Shown here one piece after another: positions 36,990 through 47,729 of a stretch of 64,000 nt of DNA. The notes under the pieces are model-generated. The model saw only the letters and a program-made list of their open reading frames with translations, was not told the origin of the DNA and did not search any database. Position 1 is the first letter of the stretch. Each line of letters begins with the position of its first letter. The DNA comes from Porodaedalea pini. Taxonomy: Eukaryota > Basidiomycota > Agaricomycetes > Hymenochaetales > Hymenochaetaceae. The position numbers were made by a program, and so were the translations under genes. Location of the stretch: the NCBI GenBank assembly GCA_002794775.1, contig NBAY01000021.1, positions 1-64,000 on the forward strand, given 5' to 3'.

Positions 36990-37137
36990 ACCGCCGACGT
37001 ATTTACGGCTACGGCTTTCCGTATACGGCCTCCGTACCGTACCGTAATGAAGCATTGAACTTCAAAATACGGCCGTAAATTTACGGCCGTATCCGTACTC
37101 ACAAGTAGAATTTTGGCCGTATACGGCATTATTACGG
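36990..37137. repeat. Cluster of ACGG/CCGT words next to foldback copy 2
   Basis: More than a dozen ACGG or CCGT words in about 150 bases, several forming the palindrome TACGGCCGTA or ACGGCCGT. The cluster ends about 10 bases before the foldback element, so it may be a sub-terminal repeat array of a transposon or a binding-site array. Confidence 0.7.
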
Positions 37138-37148
37138 TGTGAAAGTAC

Positions 37149-38003
37149 TTACAGCCATTTTCATAAGTCCTGCGACACGTACATGTCACGTGAATTGAGC
37201 CGCGGCTCAGCCAAAATGTCGAAAATTTAGAATAAATGTGGATTTTCTCTGTAAATTCTGCATAGTACCTGCTTGTTAAGCACTCAAAAAAAAGGCATGG
37301 TTCTCAGGAGCAGAAATATGTAAAATAGGGAGCAATAAATTGACTGTGTAGGTGGGTGGAGATCAAACAAGTGCAGCTGGTCTGTTCTCTCACCCATTTC
37401 CACTGAGATTCAAAAATTATGGCTCCCCTACATCTATCTATAAAATTCTTTCCTGTGACTGTAAATTAAGTATATGACTATACCAAAATCTCCTGCAAGT
37501 TTGAAGCCAATCCATTCAGTATTCATGGTGCAGCAGCAAGATTTGTGTTCTACTCTGCAAGACCTGTTGTGAGAAAAGGAGGGTGGAAAGAGCTTGAAGT
37601 GGAACACAAATCTTGCTGCTGCACCATGAATACTGAATGGATGGGCTTCAAACTTGCAGGAGCTTTTGGTATAGTCATATACTTAATTTACAGTCACAGG
37701 AAAGAATTTTATAGATAGATGTAGGGGAGCCATAATTTTTGAATCTCAGTGGAAATGGGTGAGAGAACAGACCAGCTGCACTTGTTTGATCTCCACCCAC
37801 CTACACAGTCAATTTATTGCTCCCTATTTTACATATTTCTGCTCCTGAGAACCATGCCTTTTTTTTGAGTACTTAATGAGCGGGTACTGTGCAGAATTTA
37901 CAGAGAAAATAGGCATTCATTCTAATTTTTTGACATTTTGGCTCTGATGCGGCTCACTTCACGTGACATGCACGTGTCGCAGGACTTATGAAAATGGCTG
38001 TAG
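37149..38003. mobile_element. Foldback (hairpin) element, copy 2
   Basis: An 855-base hairpin from TTACAGCC to GGCTGTAG with the same arms and the same central loop as the core at 1636-2508, differing by scattered substitutions. It has no coding capacity. The right end abuts the duplicated terpene cyclase fragment directly (38004). No target-site duplication could be seen. Confidence 0.85.
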
Positions 38004-38481
38004 CCAGATCGCGGCACCCATCTACTCAATGCAAATGTTCGGCTCACCTGCAAAGCGAAGCTACACCTATACATTTCTCGTCCCTCATTCTCCATAAATA
38101 CCTGCACTTTGTGAGTCTATGCTTAATTCTACGTGTCAAGCCATCGACATGACCCAGTCATTATTGCACCATTTACATCAAATTTAGTCTACGGTTTCGC
38201 AGAATGAATAGCACTTATCGCAAGAGCAGTGGTTACACCTTTGTTCGCAATGAGAATTTTGTGCACGCCTTATCTATAAAACCATCCATCAAACCAGCTC
38301 CCATCCAAGGCCTGCCTCAACAGAAGGAGCCGCAAATTGATCTCATTCTGGATACCAACAAGCGTGCACCCTGTGATTATCAGTACAAGTGCTAAAGAGT
38401 CTCCTTCTGATCCTATTCTCTCGCGGAGACGTCTTTTGAGTGTCGAAGCCTGCTTCTCGTACAGCTCTGTATTGTGAGTGA
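38004..38481 (-). pseudogene. Duplicated, broken 3' fragment of the terpene cyclase gene (copy B)
   Basis: Copy of 34316-34801. The minus strand reads GCTLVGIQNEINLRLLLLRQ, ALDGSWFDGWFYR, then a TAA stop, then GVHKILIANKGVTTALAIS. It lacks the DxDTT exon and the HAD domain, so it is a dead fragment. It sits flush against foldback copy 2. Confidence 0.85.
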
Positions 38482-38750
38482 TTGCATGAACATGAAGGTT
38501 AGTATGTCAAAAATTCCCCAGAGCATTTGAATTACTGAACACAGGTATTTCATAAACTTCTGATGGCCATGGAACATCCGTATAAACTCAATGGGATTTA
38601 TGGAATCAACAACTGGCAATGCCTTGCCACTTTTCCAAATAGTCCTTCCATGCGATGTGTGAAAGGTCTATGTTCTTATAGGTAACATGCATCGAACACG
38701 CATCAGGGTAGTATTGTCCTTGTACATAGAAATGCTTTATAAGACGGTAG
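38482..38750. other. Short intergenic stretch
   Basis: Between the cyclase fragment and the end of the kinase gene. A minus-strand open stretch (WKDYLEKWQGIA) is not identifiable. Confidence 0.3.
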
Positions 38751-41700
38751 CTATCTACAGTTTTCTAAGGAAACCAGTATCTTCAACTCTTCGATTGCGA
38801 CGTTTGCCGTTGCTCTTAGTCGAGGATCATTCTTCCAGCAATACCTCAAAAAATTGTAATCATCAACGCGCATGTCGAGGGGCCGAGGCATGATAGCATG
38901 TGGGTTCAATATGCGTACTCCTTCTCCTTCGGCCACTCCGTCCCAGGGATTGAGATCGGTAAGAACCTATCATTATTGTTAGTCAGAAGCTTTCGAACAT
39001 AAGTAATGTAATTACTTTGAAACACAAGGATCCAAATGAGTACATGTCACTCTGCGGAGTAGGCTTCGAAATAAAGCCACTTCCCAGTTGTTCGGGTGCT
39101 CTATACCTCCAATCTCCATGAAGATTTGTTGTCATGTCGTGGTAAGGAGCAGAAATGTGAGATATCCCAAAGTCGCAGACAAAGGCTTTTCCATGAAGCA
39201 CGAGAACATTTTCCTGCGGTACACACTATTAGCATTCAATTCGATCTTCAGCTCAGAGAATTTGACATACGGGGTTTATATCCCCATGGCATACGCGAGG
39301 CTTGTGATTATGCACTACCAGGATGTGCATTAGACTTCACGTGGCCAAAGATAAAGTAATAATATAAGATCTTACTATAGGCCAACGCTCTAGCGATGTC
39401 AAGTAACTAGCCAGAGGAGGGTATTCATGAAAAGAACAGGCACTCAGCTACCACGGTTGCCTGAAGTATAGATTACGAGCTCACAAAGCGTAGCCTTTGC
39501 TTTCTCGTCATATCTTGCCTAGACGAAAGATATCTCGACAGACTACCTCGTTTGAGCCAAGGCGAAACAAACGCAGGTAACTTTGTCAGGCTACATGGAT
39601 CGAAATTGAACCAAATTCCTGCAAGTGGTATGATGTTTGGGTGATGCATTCGACTCCAAATTGCGAACTCGCGAACGGCTCGCTAAAGGGAAATGAGAAA
39701 CGAGCAAATGATGGTAGCTAGAACTCTCACTAAAGCTGTTATCTGTTCAGATTCGGCAAAACGGATGACTTTAACAGCAACCTACGGGTGATAAGTAAGT
39801 AGGGAGCTTCAGAAGAAGGGGAGAATGGGTATAGAGTTTCTGGAACGAACTTCATCAAAATACCAGCGAATCTGTATTGTAGGTGTTCCAGGTCGAGGAC
39901 AGTACTCGAAAGAAAGCTGGGACAGTGATTTATACAATGCACTAGATTAGTTGTTCCAGTAACCTACCTTCCGTTCTTCAGGTAGTTTGATTCTGTATAC
40001 ATCAGCGTAAGAGCCTTCACTACGGGTTACACCGGAGCTAAAGTTCGGCTTTTCGGGTTTTCGATCAAACATTTCGAGATTGGAATATTCTTTCATTGCT
40101 GTTAGCAACAACGGTGACAGTCAGCATAAAGCGACTGACTGTCATACAATATTAAATCTTTTACCTTGTGTGATACTTTGGAATGTAAGCTCTTGTGACG
40201 GGCTTTTTTGAGCAGATGCACTGTTACTTTGAAGCTCCTTTGCCGAAGTCGTGGATAGATCTGCTTGACGGCCTTCTCGATAGCAAAATGTGCCATCGCT
40301 CAGGAATAGCCCAAGGCGTAAATAAGAACGATAAAACGCACCATTGTCTCCTGTGACTTCTAGCTCATCCCCATGTACGGTTGGGATTGGATTACAAGCA
40401 GTCAAGAGCTGGTGTGATTGCGAAATTCATTTGTGAATCGTAAAATAACAGACTTCTCTTCTCACCTCTATCTGATGCATCAGCCTATCTAGCCTCGTCT
40501 GCGTTTCATGACGTGCAGAATGGAACTCTGTCACCTTGTAAAACAGTTATGAGAGAATACAAACATAAAAGGGAATTTTCTACTTGCCTCCTTTTGATGT
40601 CTGAGCGTCATCTTCACGGAGGATGGTCTCATCATAATGCTAGCAAGAGATGTCTTCATTGAACCTTTAGAACGGACGAGTTTGTCAAGCTGTGTGATGA
40701 TGCTAAGGCATATTAAAAGAGTTTCTATCTAATGCATGCGCTAAACACCTACTAGGATATCTCATTTAGAAAACTGGCAGCGGACATCCGGACAAACATA
40801 TTGCTTTGACTAGCTACCAGGAGATTCTGGAAAATACCGCCTGCGTAATAGACCAAGTCGCTAATAATAGCACCCACAACCTGATGCTATTTCTCCAAGT
40901 TCGTGAAGGGTATGGCTGATTGTTACAAAAACTCACCTGCTTCCATGCCATTTCAAGAAGATTAGCCATCCCGATGCTTAAAGACACGAGTTTTTTATCC
41001 AGTAGGTGTATGGCATCTAATACATAATGAAAGAAGCTCGCGTGCATTATAATCGGTCACACATACCCAGCTCCATAGACGAAGGTGAGTATTGAGTAAA
41101 TGGCGGTTTCTCGAGACGTAGACCAGCATCTTCAATATGTAAGGGTTTAAAGTGAAGTCGATGCAGAGACGGCGACATACCGACAATGGAACTGACGTTA
41201 CAGTGCTTTAGACTGTCGTCTCCGATACGGATCTCGTGCCTTATGGTCAGCTCGGGTAGTGTTGCGTAGAATGCAGCTTGATATATGTGCTTGTATTGCT
41301 TCCGAAAGCGAGCAGTTGTCTTGCAACAAAGAAGAACGGCAAGGACGAGATACTTGAGCACAATAGAGTGACGGACGTAGAAAAAAAAAAGCCACATACA
41401 ATGGTCACTTCCGTCGCGTTTTTCACTAGGATGCCCACTCTTGCTTGAAGCTCAAGCTCTCGTGTATCGGACATGTACGATCTGAAAATCGATGCCAGTA
41501 TCGCATGCGGGAAATACCAGGCATGTGGTTTTGACTCTTCATCACCATTCAACTCGTCCACGAGACCGGTAATTCTGAGAAGCGAATATGAATAAAAAAA
41601 GAGATTAGCCATCTCGTCGCGACGAAGCAAATCTTAAGTACGCACGCGTCAATGAGGCTCTCAATACCCTCCGCCTGTTCATCCCTATGTTCTGCAGCGA

Positions 41701-41935
41701 CCCCAGAGCCAGTTTCTCCCAGAATACCGAGTCTTCGTGCCTTCTCTACCTCACTGCGAAGTCTCTCAAGGCTGTCGGTTGAGTTGCTATAGACCTTAGC
41801 AAGTGAACAATCGTAAGTTTTCGAGCCAGTTCAACAGAAAGACAAAAGCTTACATCGAGCATTGTTAGGAGCGGACCTTCGCAGAACAGGGCAGAGAGAC
41901 CAGATGCTTTGGGTGAGAGCGATGCAACAGGTCTT
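38751..41935 (-). CDS. Protein kinase (TKL-like) with long helical N-terminal region
   Basis: The C-terminal kinase domain reads EGSYADVYRIKLPEE (glycine loop), VAVKVIRF (Lys), AVREFAIWSRMHHPNIIPLA, FVSPWLKRGSLSRYL, then FVCDFGISHISAPYHDMTTN (DFG), DWRYRAPEQLGSG (APE) and RCWKND-type helix YCWKNDPRLRATA, stop at 38751. The HRD-containing exon is hard to read near 39240. The N-terminal half is helical and unassigned (YSNSTDSLERLRSEVEKARR, FPHAILASIFRSYMSD, QTRLDRLMHQIELL). Such kinases are much expanded in Agaricomycetes. The 5' end is not resolved; the coding frame can be followed to about 41935. Divergent from the next kinase. Confidence 0.65.
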
Positions 41936-42221
41936 CAAGTACAGGACGGCACAGGCGTAGCAATTTTCCAAGATTAGCGAGTTGCCATAGCTTCGAAGAT
42001 ACAAGGCAGAAAAAAGGTTCTGTCGATTATTATTTCCAGGTACAGTATTCCGATCTCGCTTTCATGACGGGCATGATATAGGTTTATTGTTCTCGCTGTC
42101 TTGGTTATGGTTTTACAACAAACGCGTTTGTCGCTCGCCTGTCACATGTGGCTGTGCTTGTTGTCGTTGGCTTTGGTGGACTCCCACGCATTGGTCTCCA
42201 TCCCATCATCCTCAAGCTCTA

Positions 42222-43701
42222 ATGACCAGCTCAGAGCTCTCCACTGCAAGGTCATCGGCTGCGCTTACGGCAGCGTTCGAACAGCTCAACGACCATGAAC
42301 GTTGGTGGATGGGAAAGAGCTCGTTTCTAGAATTTCATGGTTATCGTTTGCGACCTCGCTTTCGACCTGGATGGGTGCCGTCATGGCACAATACCGGACA
42401 AAGACCCATTCACTTTGAAGATGCTCGGTTTCATATGGTACGAAACTACTTATGCGATTTGCATTTTATGATTTACCAACTCGTTACCATAGATCGAAGG
42501 TGTCATGGATGCGACAAGGTTAAGCGATGGGGAACAGGTCGCACTGAAGGCAGTCCGTCGTGGTGGGAACGAAGTTAGAATAAGCACGATGCTTTCTTCT
42601 CCAGAGTCATTGGAAGACCCCATGAATCACTGCGTACCTATTCTGGGATACTTTGGCGATTTCGATACTCCAGGCCCAGACTTCATCGTAATGCCACTCC
42701 TCCATAAATTTGACCAGCCGGACTTCTGCGCCATCTCCGAGGTGGTGGACTTTGTCCAGCAAACTTTAGAGGTGATTGGTATCTGAATGTTCCTTGTTCC
42801 CATGAAAGTCGTGACATTCTTGTAGGGGTTGCTCTATATACACAAACGCGGAGTCGCTCATCGGTAAATAGACTGTCATTTAGTGCACTGTCTACTGAGC
42901 AAGATTCTTTCCAGAGACCTGAGCGGCCCAAATATTATGATGGACGGCATTGGCCTATATCCTGACGGGGCACATCCTGATCCATCATGGCATTACCTTC
43001 AACCAAACAAGTTTCTTATGGCCAGGACGCTGAAGCGGAGTGAGCTCGAAAAAGTAACATACTATTTCGTCGATTTTGGTATTTCCTCCTATTTCGACGA
43101 CCCCCTTGAGCCTCGCCTCGTTACAGGAATCGATGGGATAGACCAACAGGTCCCAGAGCGGGATGTTATAAAGCCTTACGACCCGTTCGCCGTTGACGTC
43201 TTTTCTCTTGGGAATACATATAAGAAGCTTTTTAGCGTGAGTTTTATTGTTTCGACCGGGTCTGCCTATAGCTCACGTTTTGTAGAACTATTTAAATCTA
43301 GATTTTCTCACACCTCTTGTGGAGGAGATGACGGATAGTGATCCTCAGGAACGTCCGACAGCAGAAGAGGCTTTAACTTTGTTTCACGAGTTAACTGATC
43401 GGTTAGAAAATGCTTCCCTGAACAAGCGCCTTCGTCCTGTGAATGAGCCAATCGTTGTGCACTACATCCACGAATTTTCTGCTTCGTGGAAATCGATATC
43501 GAGTGCCATGCGAGAGGTCTTCTGTTAGTCTTTGCCTAAACTCGCGCTGATCCTGCACTCGCTGATACTAAATTTTCAGCACCTCTAAACCTTGCATATG
43601 TTACGATCCCAGTAGGAGTCTCTGTTCTTATTCTCTTTCGTGGAAATCACCGCATCCTCGATCGAATTCGCAAATTATTTACCAGCTTCCGTGGAGCATA
43701 A
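42222..43701 (+). CDS. Agaricomycete kinase-like protein
   Basis: Start ATG 42222 (MTSSELSTARSSAALTAAFE). Pieces: ERWWMGKSSFLEFHGYRLRP, ATRLSDGEQVALKAVRRGGN (invariant Lys), CVPILGYFGDF, FIVMPLLHKFDQPDF, GLLYIHKRGVAHR then DLSGPNIMMDG (catalytic loop across an intron), YYFVDFGISSYFDDP (metal-binding DFG), YDPFAVDVFSLGNTYKKLF and MTDSDPQERPTAEEAL. The last exon holds a hydrophobic run (YVTIPVGVSVLILFRG), perhaps a membrane tail, and stops at 43699-43701. Catalytic residues are kept, so activity is plausible. Role unknown; the close Agaricomycete family is large and fast evolving. Confidence 0.72.
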
Positions 43702-44118
43702 AATCAACATCTAGATCTGCGAGTCATATTCTCCCACTCTATACCCATCTTCGGAGTTCTTAACTAGTATATCACATATTTCTGTTCGCCGTTCTTTTGT
43801 ACGGAACTTGATTTACAATTCGTATATCGGTGTCAACCGAGATCACGAAATACATCTTCATTTGGTGAATGGACTACGAATACTGCCTGTATTGGCACGA
43901 GGCGCTGCACTGCGCATTCTTACCTGCTTCAAGCGTTCCAAGCTTCTTACATTTGAGATATCCACAGCCATGATCATTCTCCATCAAAAGTGCACAAATC
44001 CATGGGAGTCGCATTATTGTTCCCTATTGGTATCGAATTACACTTCAGGCCACCCCTTCAAGGAGACCTAATAGGGCAATTCATACATGCAACTAATTGA
44101 CCTAATAGGTATCATGAC
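43702..44118. other. Intergenic DNA before the transposon region
   Basis: No gene seen. Ends where the TGGGAGTGCCCAA-type repeats begin. Confidence 0.4.
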
Positions 44119-44191
44119 TGGGAGTGCCCAAATCTGCTGGGTACTCCCAATTGGGCATGCCCAAATCTCCTGGGCACTCCCAATTGGGCAT
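44119..44191. repeat. Left cluster of TTGGGCACTCCCAA-type repeats
   Basis: Alternating GGGAGTGCCCAAAT and CTGGG(T/C)ACTCCCAATTGGGC words, broken by the insertion of the Ty3 element; the same words resume at 56895 and recur at 58815-58890. Together they look like terminal repeats of the AT-rich element that was the insertion target. Confidence 0.65.
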
Positions 44192-45596
44192 TGTTACAAG
44201 AAATTGCTATTTTAAGAAGGATCAGCAGATTGACATGGGATCGACAGGATCAACGACGAACCAATTTGCCTACCAGCCAGGATTCGGCCAGGAGGCACCT
44301 GCAACAATCCATGACAAAGCCAGGAAGCAAGCGCAAGAAGCATATCGAACAGCATGGCCACGCTGAAGCGATAAGACGCACCTACCCGAGTCAATGGAGC
44401 TGTGCAACTTCTGCCGGGAGCTATACCATTACTCATGGGCAGCACATGAGCGAATCTTCCTACGCATTCTGGAAGCGGTATCAGTACAGAACACAATGCT
44501 CATTGCCTCGCAGCACAGACCGCTCAGTGAACGACAGCAAGAGCCAGTTATGCAGGGAAGGACAAGTACGGCATACATGCATGAGCTCAAATGGTGGCTA
44601 GCAGATGAACAAATGTATGCAGCACTAGCAGGCCTTACGATATGGATCACACAAAGGGAACACCACTGACAATGTGGCCGATGGGCAATCCTCCTCCTCG
44701 ACTGGCCAATCACTACCCGCCAGACACAACAGGAAGCGCATCACAAACTCTGGGAACTCAGAGATGAAATCATCGATGACCTCATCACTACATGGCGAAA
44801 GGGCTTTGACGGCTACTTAACAGTGGACCGCCGCGCCACCCAAACCTATTATGGAGTACAACTCAAAGTGGTAATTGGCATCGATGTAGCGCCCAGCGAA
44901 GTTGGCTTAACAACGGGATACACCCGGGTCTACAAAGAACGCCTAACGGCAGCAACCAGACTAGTGGACGATAGAAGTGGTGAAGGAAACCCACTACTAG
45001 TTCCCGCACCAGGAGGAAGCCAGACAGGCACCACCAAATCTACTGACCAACCAATGGATGACTCATCCCTGGAAAGGGAATAGACGAGACTCTCGGAACC
45101 AAGTGGCTATTTATAGCACAGTGACATCACCATGATGCAATACTCCACAACAGTGGGGTAAAAGCACAGGAACTTTGGAGCAAGTAGTGCAAGTGGCTAT
45201 TTATAGCACACAACGATGTCATAGTGGAACAGAAGGTTCTAGGAATTACTGCGGATTGCGGGAGAAGTGGAGAAGCCATTCCCTGACTAGTTAGAATTAG
45301 GTTAGCTGTGGAGCTAAGGTTCAAAGAACCCAAACTCTATAAAGAGGCGAGCAGGAGTGCCCTTGTCTCCTCAGCAAAATTCTTCTGCCCTTGACACGTC
45401 TTCAATACTAGTTCAGCTTGAGCCCACAGCTCGCTGCTATTACTGTTATTCTCCTACTAAGACCAAGTGCTCAACCAGCCAATCACCCCTCCATACGACT
45501 AGCTCAAGAATGCTTACCTCGAGTCTTCGAGAAGGACGTCTACTAGTTCCAGTATGTCGGACAGATTAGTCACCTGTTCTGACACTGGTCCTAACA
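44192..45596 (+). repeat. 5' LTR of the Ty3 element
   Basis: 1405 bases from TGTTACAAG to CCTAACA. Many differences from the 3' LTR are CG against TG or CA, for example in the 44358-44385 and 44912-44955 regions. Open frames inside it (such as 44823-45083) are also in the 3' LTR and are not taken as genes. Confidence 0.93.
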
Positions 45597-45697
45597 TTAG
45601 AATTTTGCTCCAATCTGGGAACAACTTCACACCAATGTAGCAACATCAGTTACTACGTCATCAGTGAGAAGCTCTATTCTTAGAGGGTACTCCACAC

Positions 45698-45752
45698 TAT
45701 GACGTCGGCCTCAAAACCACAGTGACACTGTGGTTTTGAGCCTGACGTCATA
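45698..45752. repeat. 27-base-arm hairpin in the Ty3 leader
   Basis: The arms TATGACGTC..TCAAAACCACAGTG and its complement meet with almost no loop, with only two or three mismatches. The outer part contains TGACGTC(A), a CRE/ATF-like site. It sits about 100 bases after the 5' LTR, where packaging or dimerisation structures of retroelement RNA usually lie. Confidence 0.85.
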
Positions 45753-46216
45753 GACCTATGCTCATGTTCATGCTGACTAAGGTGACTAGTGTCGAGTCAT
45801 CAAGCCAGCCGAGCATACCACTGCTTGTCAAGTCAATTACAAGCCTTCTGCCGATTAGAAGATAAATTACTCAGCTGTTGCCAGTTGATTAATTTCTACA
45901 TCGGTAAGAAATAACCCTCTACTTTCACAGTAGAACCCTACCGGTCAACTATTACTGCCACCCTGGAGTTCTACGCCCCAGCAAGCATCAATACTGCCTA
46001 TATACCCAGTTACCTATGTGCCATCCGAGAAGGCCTAGAATGTGGTCAGCTGGTCAATGCAAGGATTCAGGGGGAAACACCTGCCTCGGATGAAGTATAT
46101 GAGGCCCTTATCAAGCAGTATAATACATATACATACTTGATTGATCAGCACGCCAACCTCCTTGCTGCAGCACTCCTCTACATCAAACAAGGATACTACC
46201 ACCATGCCCAAGCACT

Positions 46217-47479
46217 ATGTTGATGCTACAAGCACTCATGATTACCTTCCTTGTCATTGTGGCAGGCCTCACCATGGGATGGACTCACACCATGCTCGCG
46301 GTTGCAGGAACATATATTCCTGCGAGGATTGGCAGCACCACTGCCAGAGGACTTGTCCACGCCATCCGAAGTACACGCCACCTACCAGGATATGCCAGAA
46401 GGTGGCTGGCCGAGGGAGAAAGACGAGTTCATACTGGTGTTAGAAGAGGCCTGGAGCCCACCGGACCCCTTACTTTGATGGATCAGCCTGGAACTATGGT
46501 CATGACCCTCAAACAGCTCTTCGAATGAGTCGACAGCCTCCATGGAAGGATGGACCGACTGGCCCTATGGTCTGACAGCACAGGAGACCTCGGTGGACTT
46601 CAACGCACTACGAGCTGAATGGGAGATGGTCTGGAATGACTCCAGACTGTCATTACCACACTACAGCATGCCATCGCCGAGGTAGTCATCAACATCAGCG
46701 GAGTCAACGAACACATGGGCTGGATTCCCCGCATCCAGGAGGCCGTGAACCACACCAAAGAAGGTCTGGTGCAACTTCACGCAGACCTCACCACGCACTT
46801 CCAAGGGTCAGCAGGGCATGCCCGGACACAACACAGTGAACTCCAGGAATGTCTCCAAGAGATCACCACAGAACTCCGGCAGCTCAACATCCAGCACATG
46901 TACATAGCTGGACAGCTGGAAGGGATCTGGGAAGCAGTTCGAGAGTTCCCAGCACATGAAGCTGAGAATGAAGTACCACTCTGGGCACGAGTCGAAAGGT
47001 CCGATGACAGGTTGGCCCTGCAGCTCGAGGAAGTCCTAGAACAAGGACGCGAGATACGAGGTCTGGCTCACCGAGGCTACCGGATGAACGAGGAAAGGAC
47101 CTACCTAGCAGGACGCTGAGCGCAACGAACAGGACAACACGCCACCCCAGAAACCCTGATGCTGGCTGAAGAAAGAAGTCAGCCGGACCTCAACTTGGAT
47201 GGCATGAGCGTGGAGGAAGGCGGTGACTCAGATCAGGAAAATGAAATGCCTGAACTGATCCCACTCCAGCAACGCCTCCAGAGGACCCTCTCTCTACCCA
47301 CCTATGTGGAACCACTCTGGGAACTCTTCAATGACTGAACTGATGACCACAAACCTCACAAACTGTCATCGCCTGGATCTCTGACCCTCAACGCTGCCAA
47401 AAGTCAGAGAAGGGAGAGAGAACTAAGGTCGGCAGCGTGCCGGGAGCCTTGGCCAGACGCGTCAGTGTGGGGGGAATAA
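46217..47479 (+). pseudogene. Accessory ORF upstream of gag
   Basis: One frame of about 420 codons runs to a TAA at 47477 and is interrupted only by TGA at 46526, 46616, 46637, 47117 and 47336. It begins with a hydrophobic stretch (MITFLVIVAGLTMGWTHTML), possibly a membrane segment. The middle is helical and coiled-coil-like (ELQECLQEITTELRQLNIQH), and the end is acidic (SVEEGGDSDQENEMPELIPL). I know no matching retroelement protein; a long 5' ORF of this kind is unusual for Ty3 elements. Confidence 0.6.
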
Positions 47480-47729
47480 ACTATTGCTTCACGATAGTGG
47501 GCTGGGAGAAAGATGATGAGGAAGAGTTCGGGAGCGAAGAGGGGTCTAGCACAGAAAACTCGGCAGAACAAGGGCAAGGGCAGGAACAGGACAGCACCTC
47601 TGAATCAGCAGAGTGAAACAACAGGCTCGTCGAAAGTTGACCAGTGGAAGAGGGATGGAGGCATTAGACTCTCCCTGTACTACTAGAATTATGTGCTCAA
47701 AGATAGCTTATCTATTTTTCAACAGAAAC

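Noticed and set aside
42101..42298. Hydrophobic N-terminus (a possible signal peptide) upstream of the plus-strand kinase
   Set aside because: It is in a different frame from the conserved kinase start at 42222 and no splice site joins them convincingly.
44119..44191. CRISPR-like repeat array
   Set aside because: The words are palindromic, touch each other without unique spacers, recur at both ends of one element, and the organism is a fungus.
44823..45083. 86-codon open frame repeated at 56121-56381
   Set aside because: It lies inside both LTRs and is duplicated as part of them; no protein family recognised.
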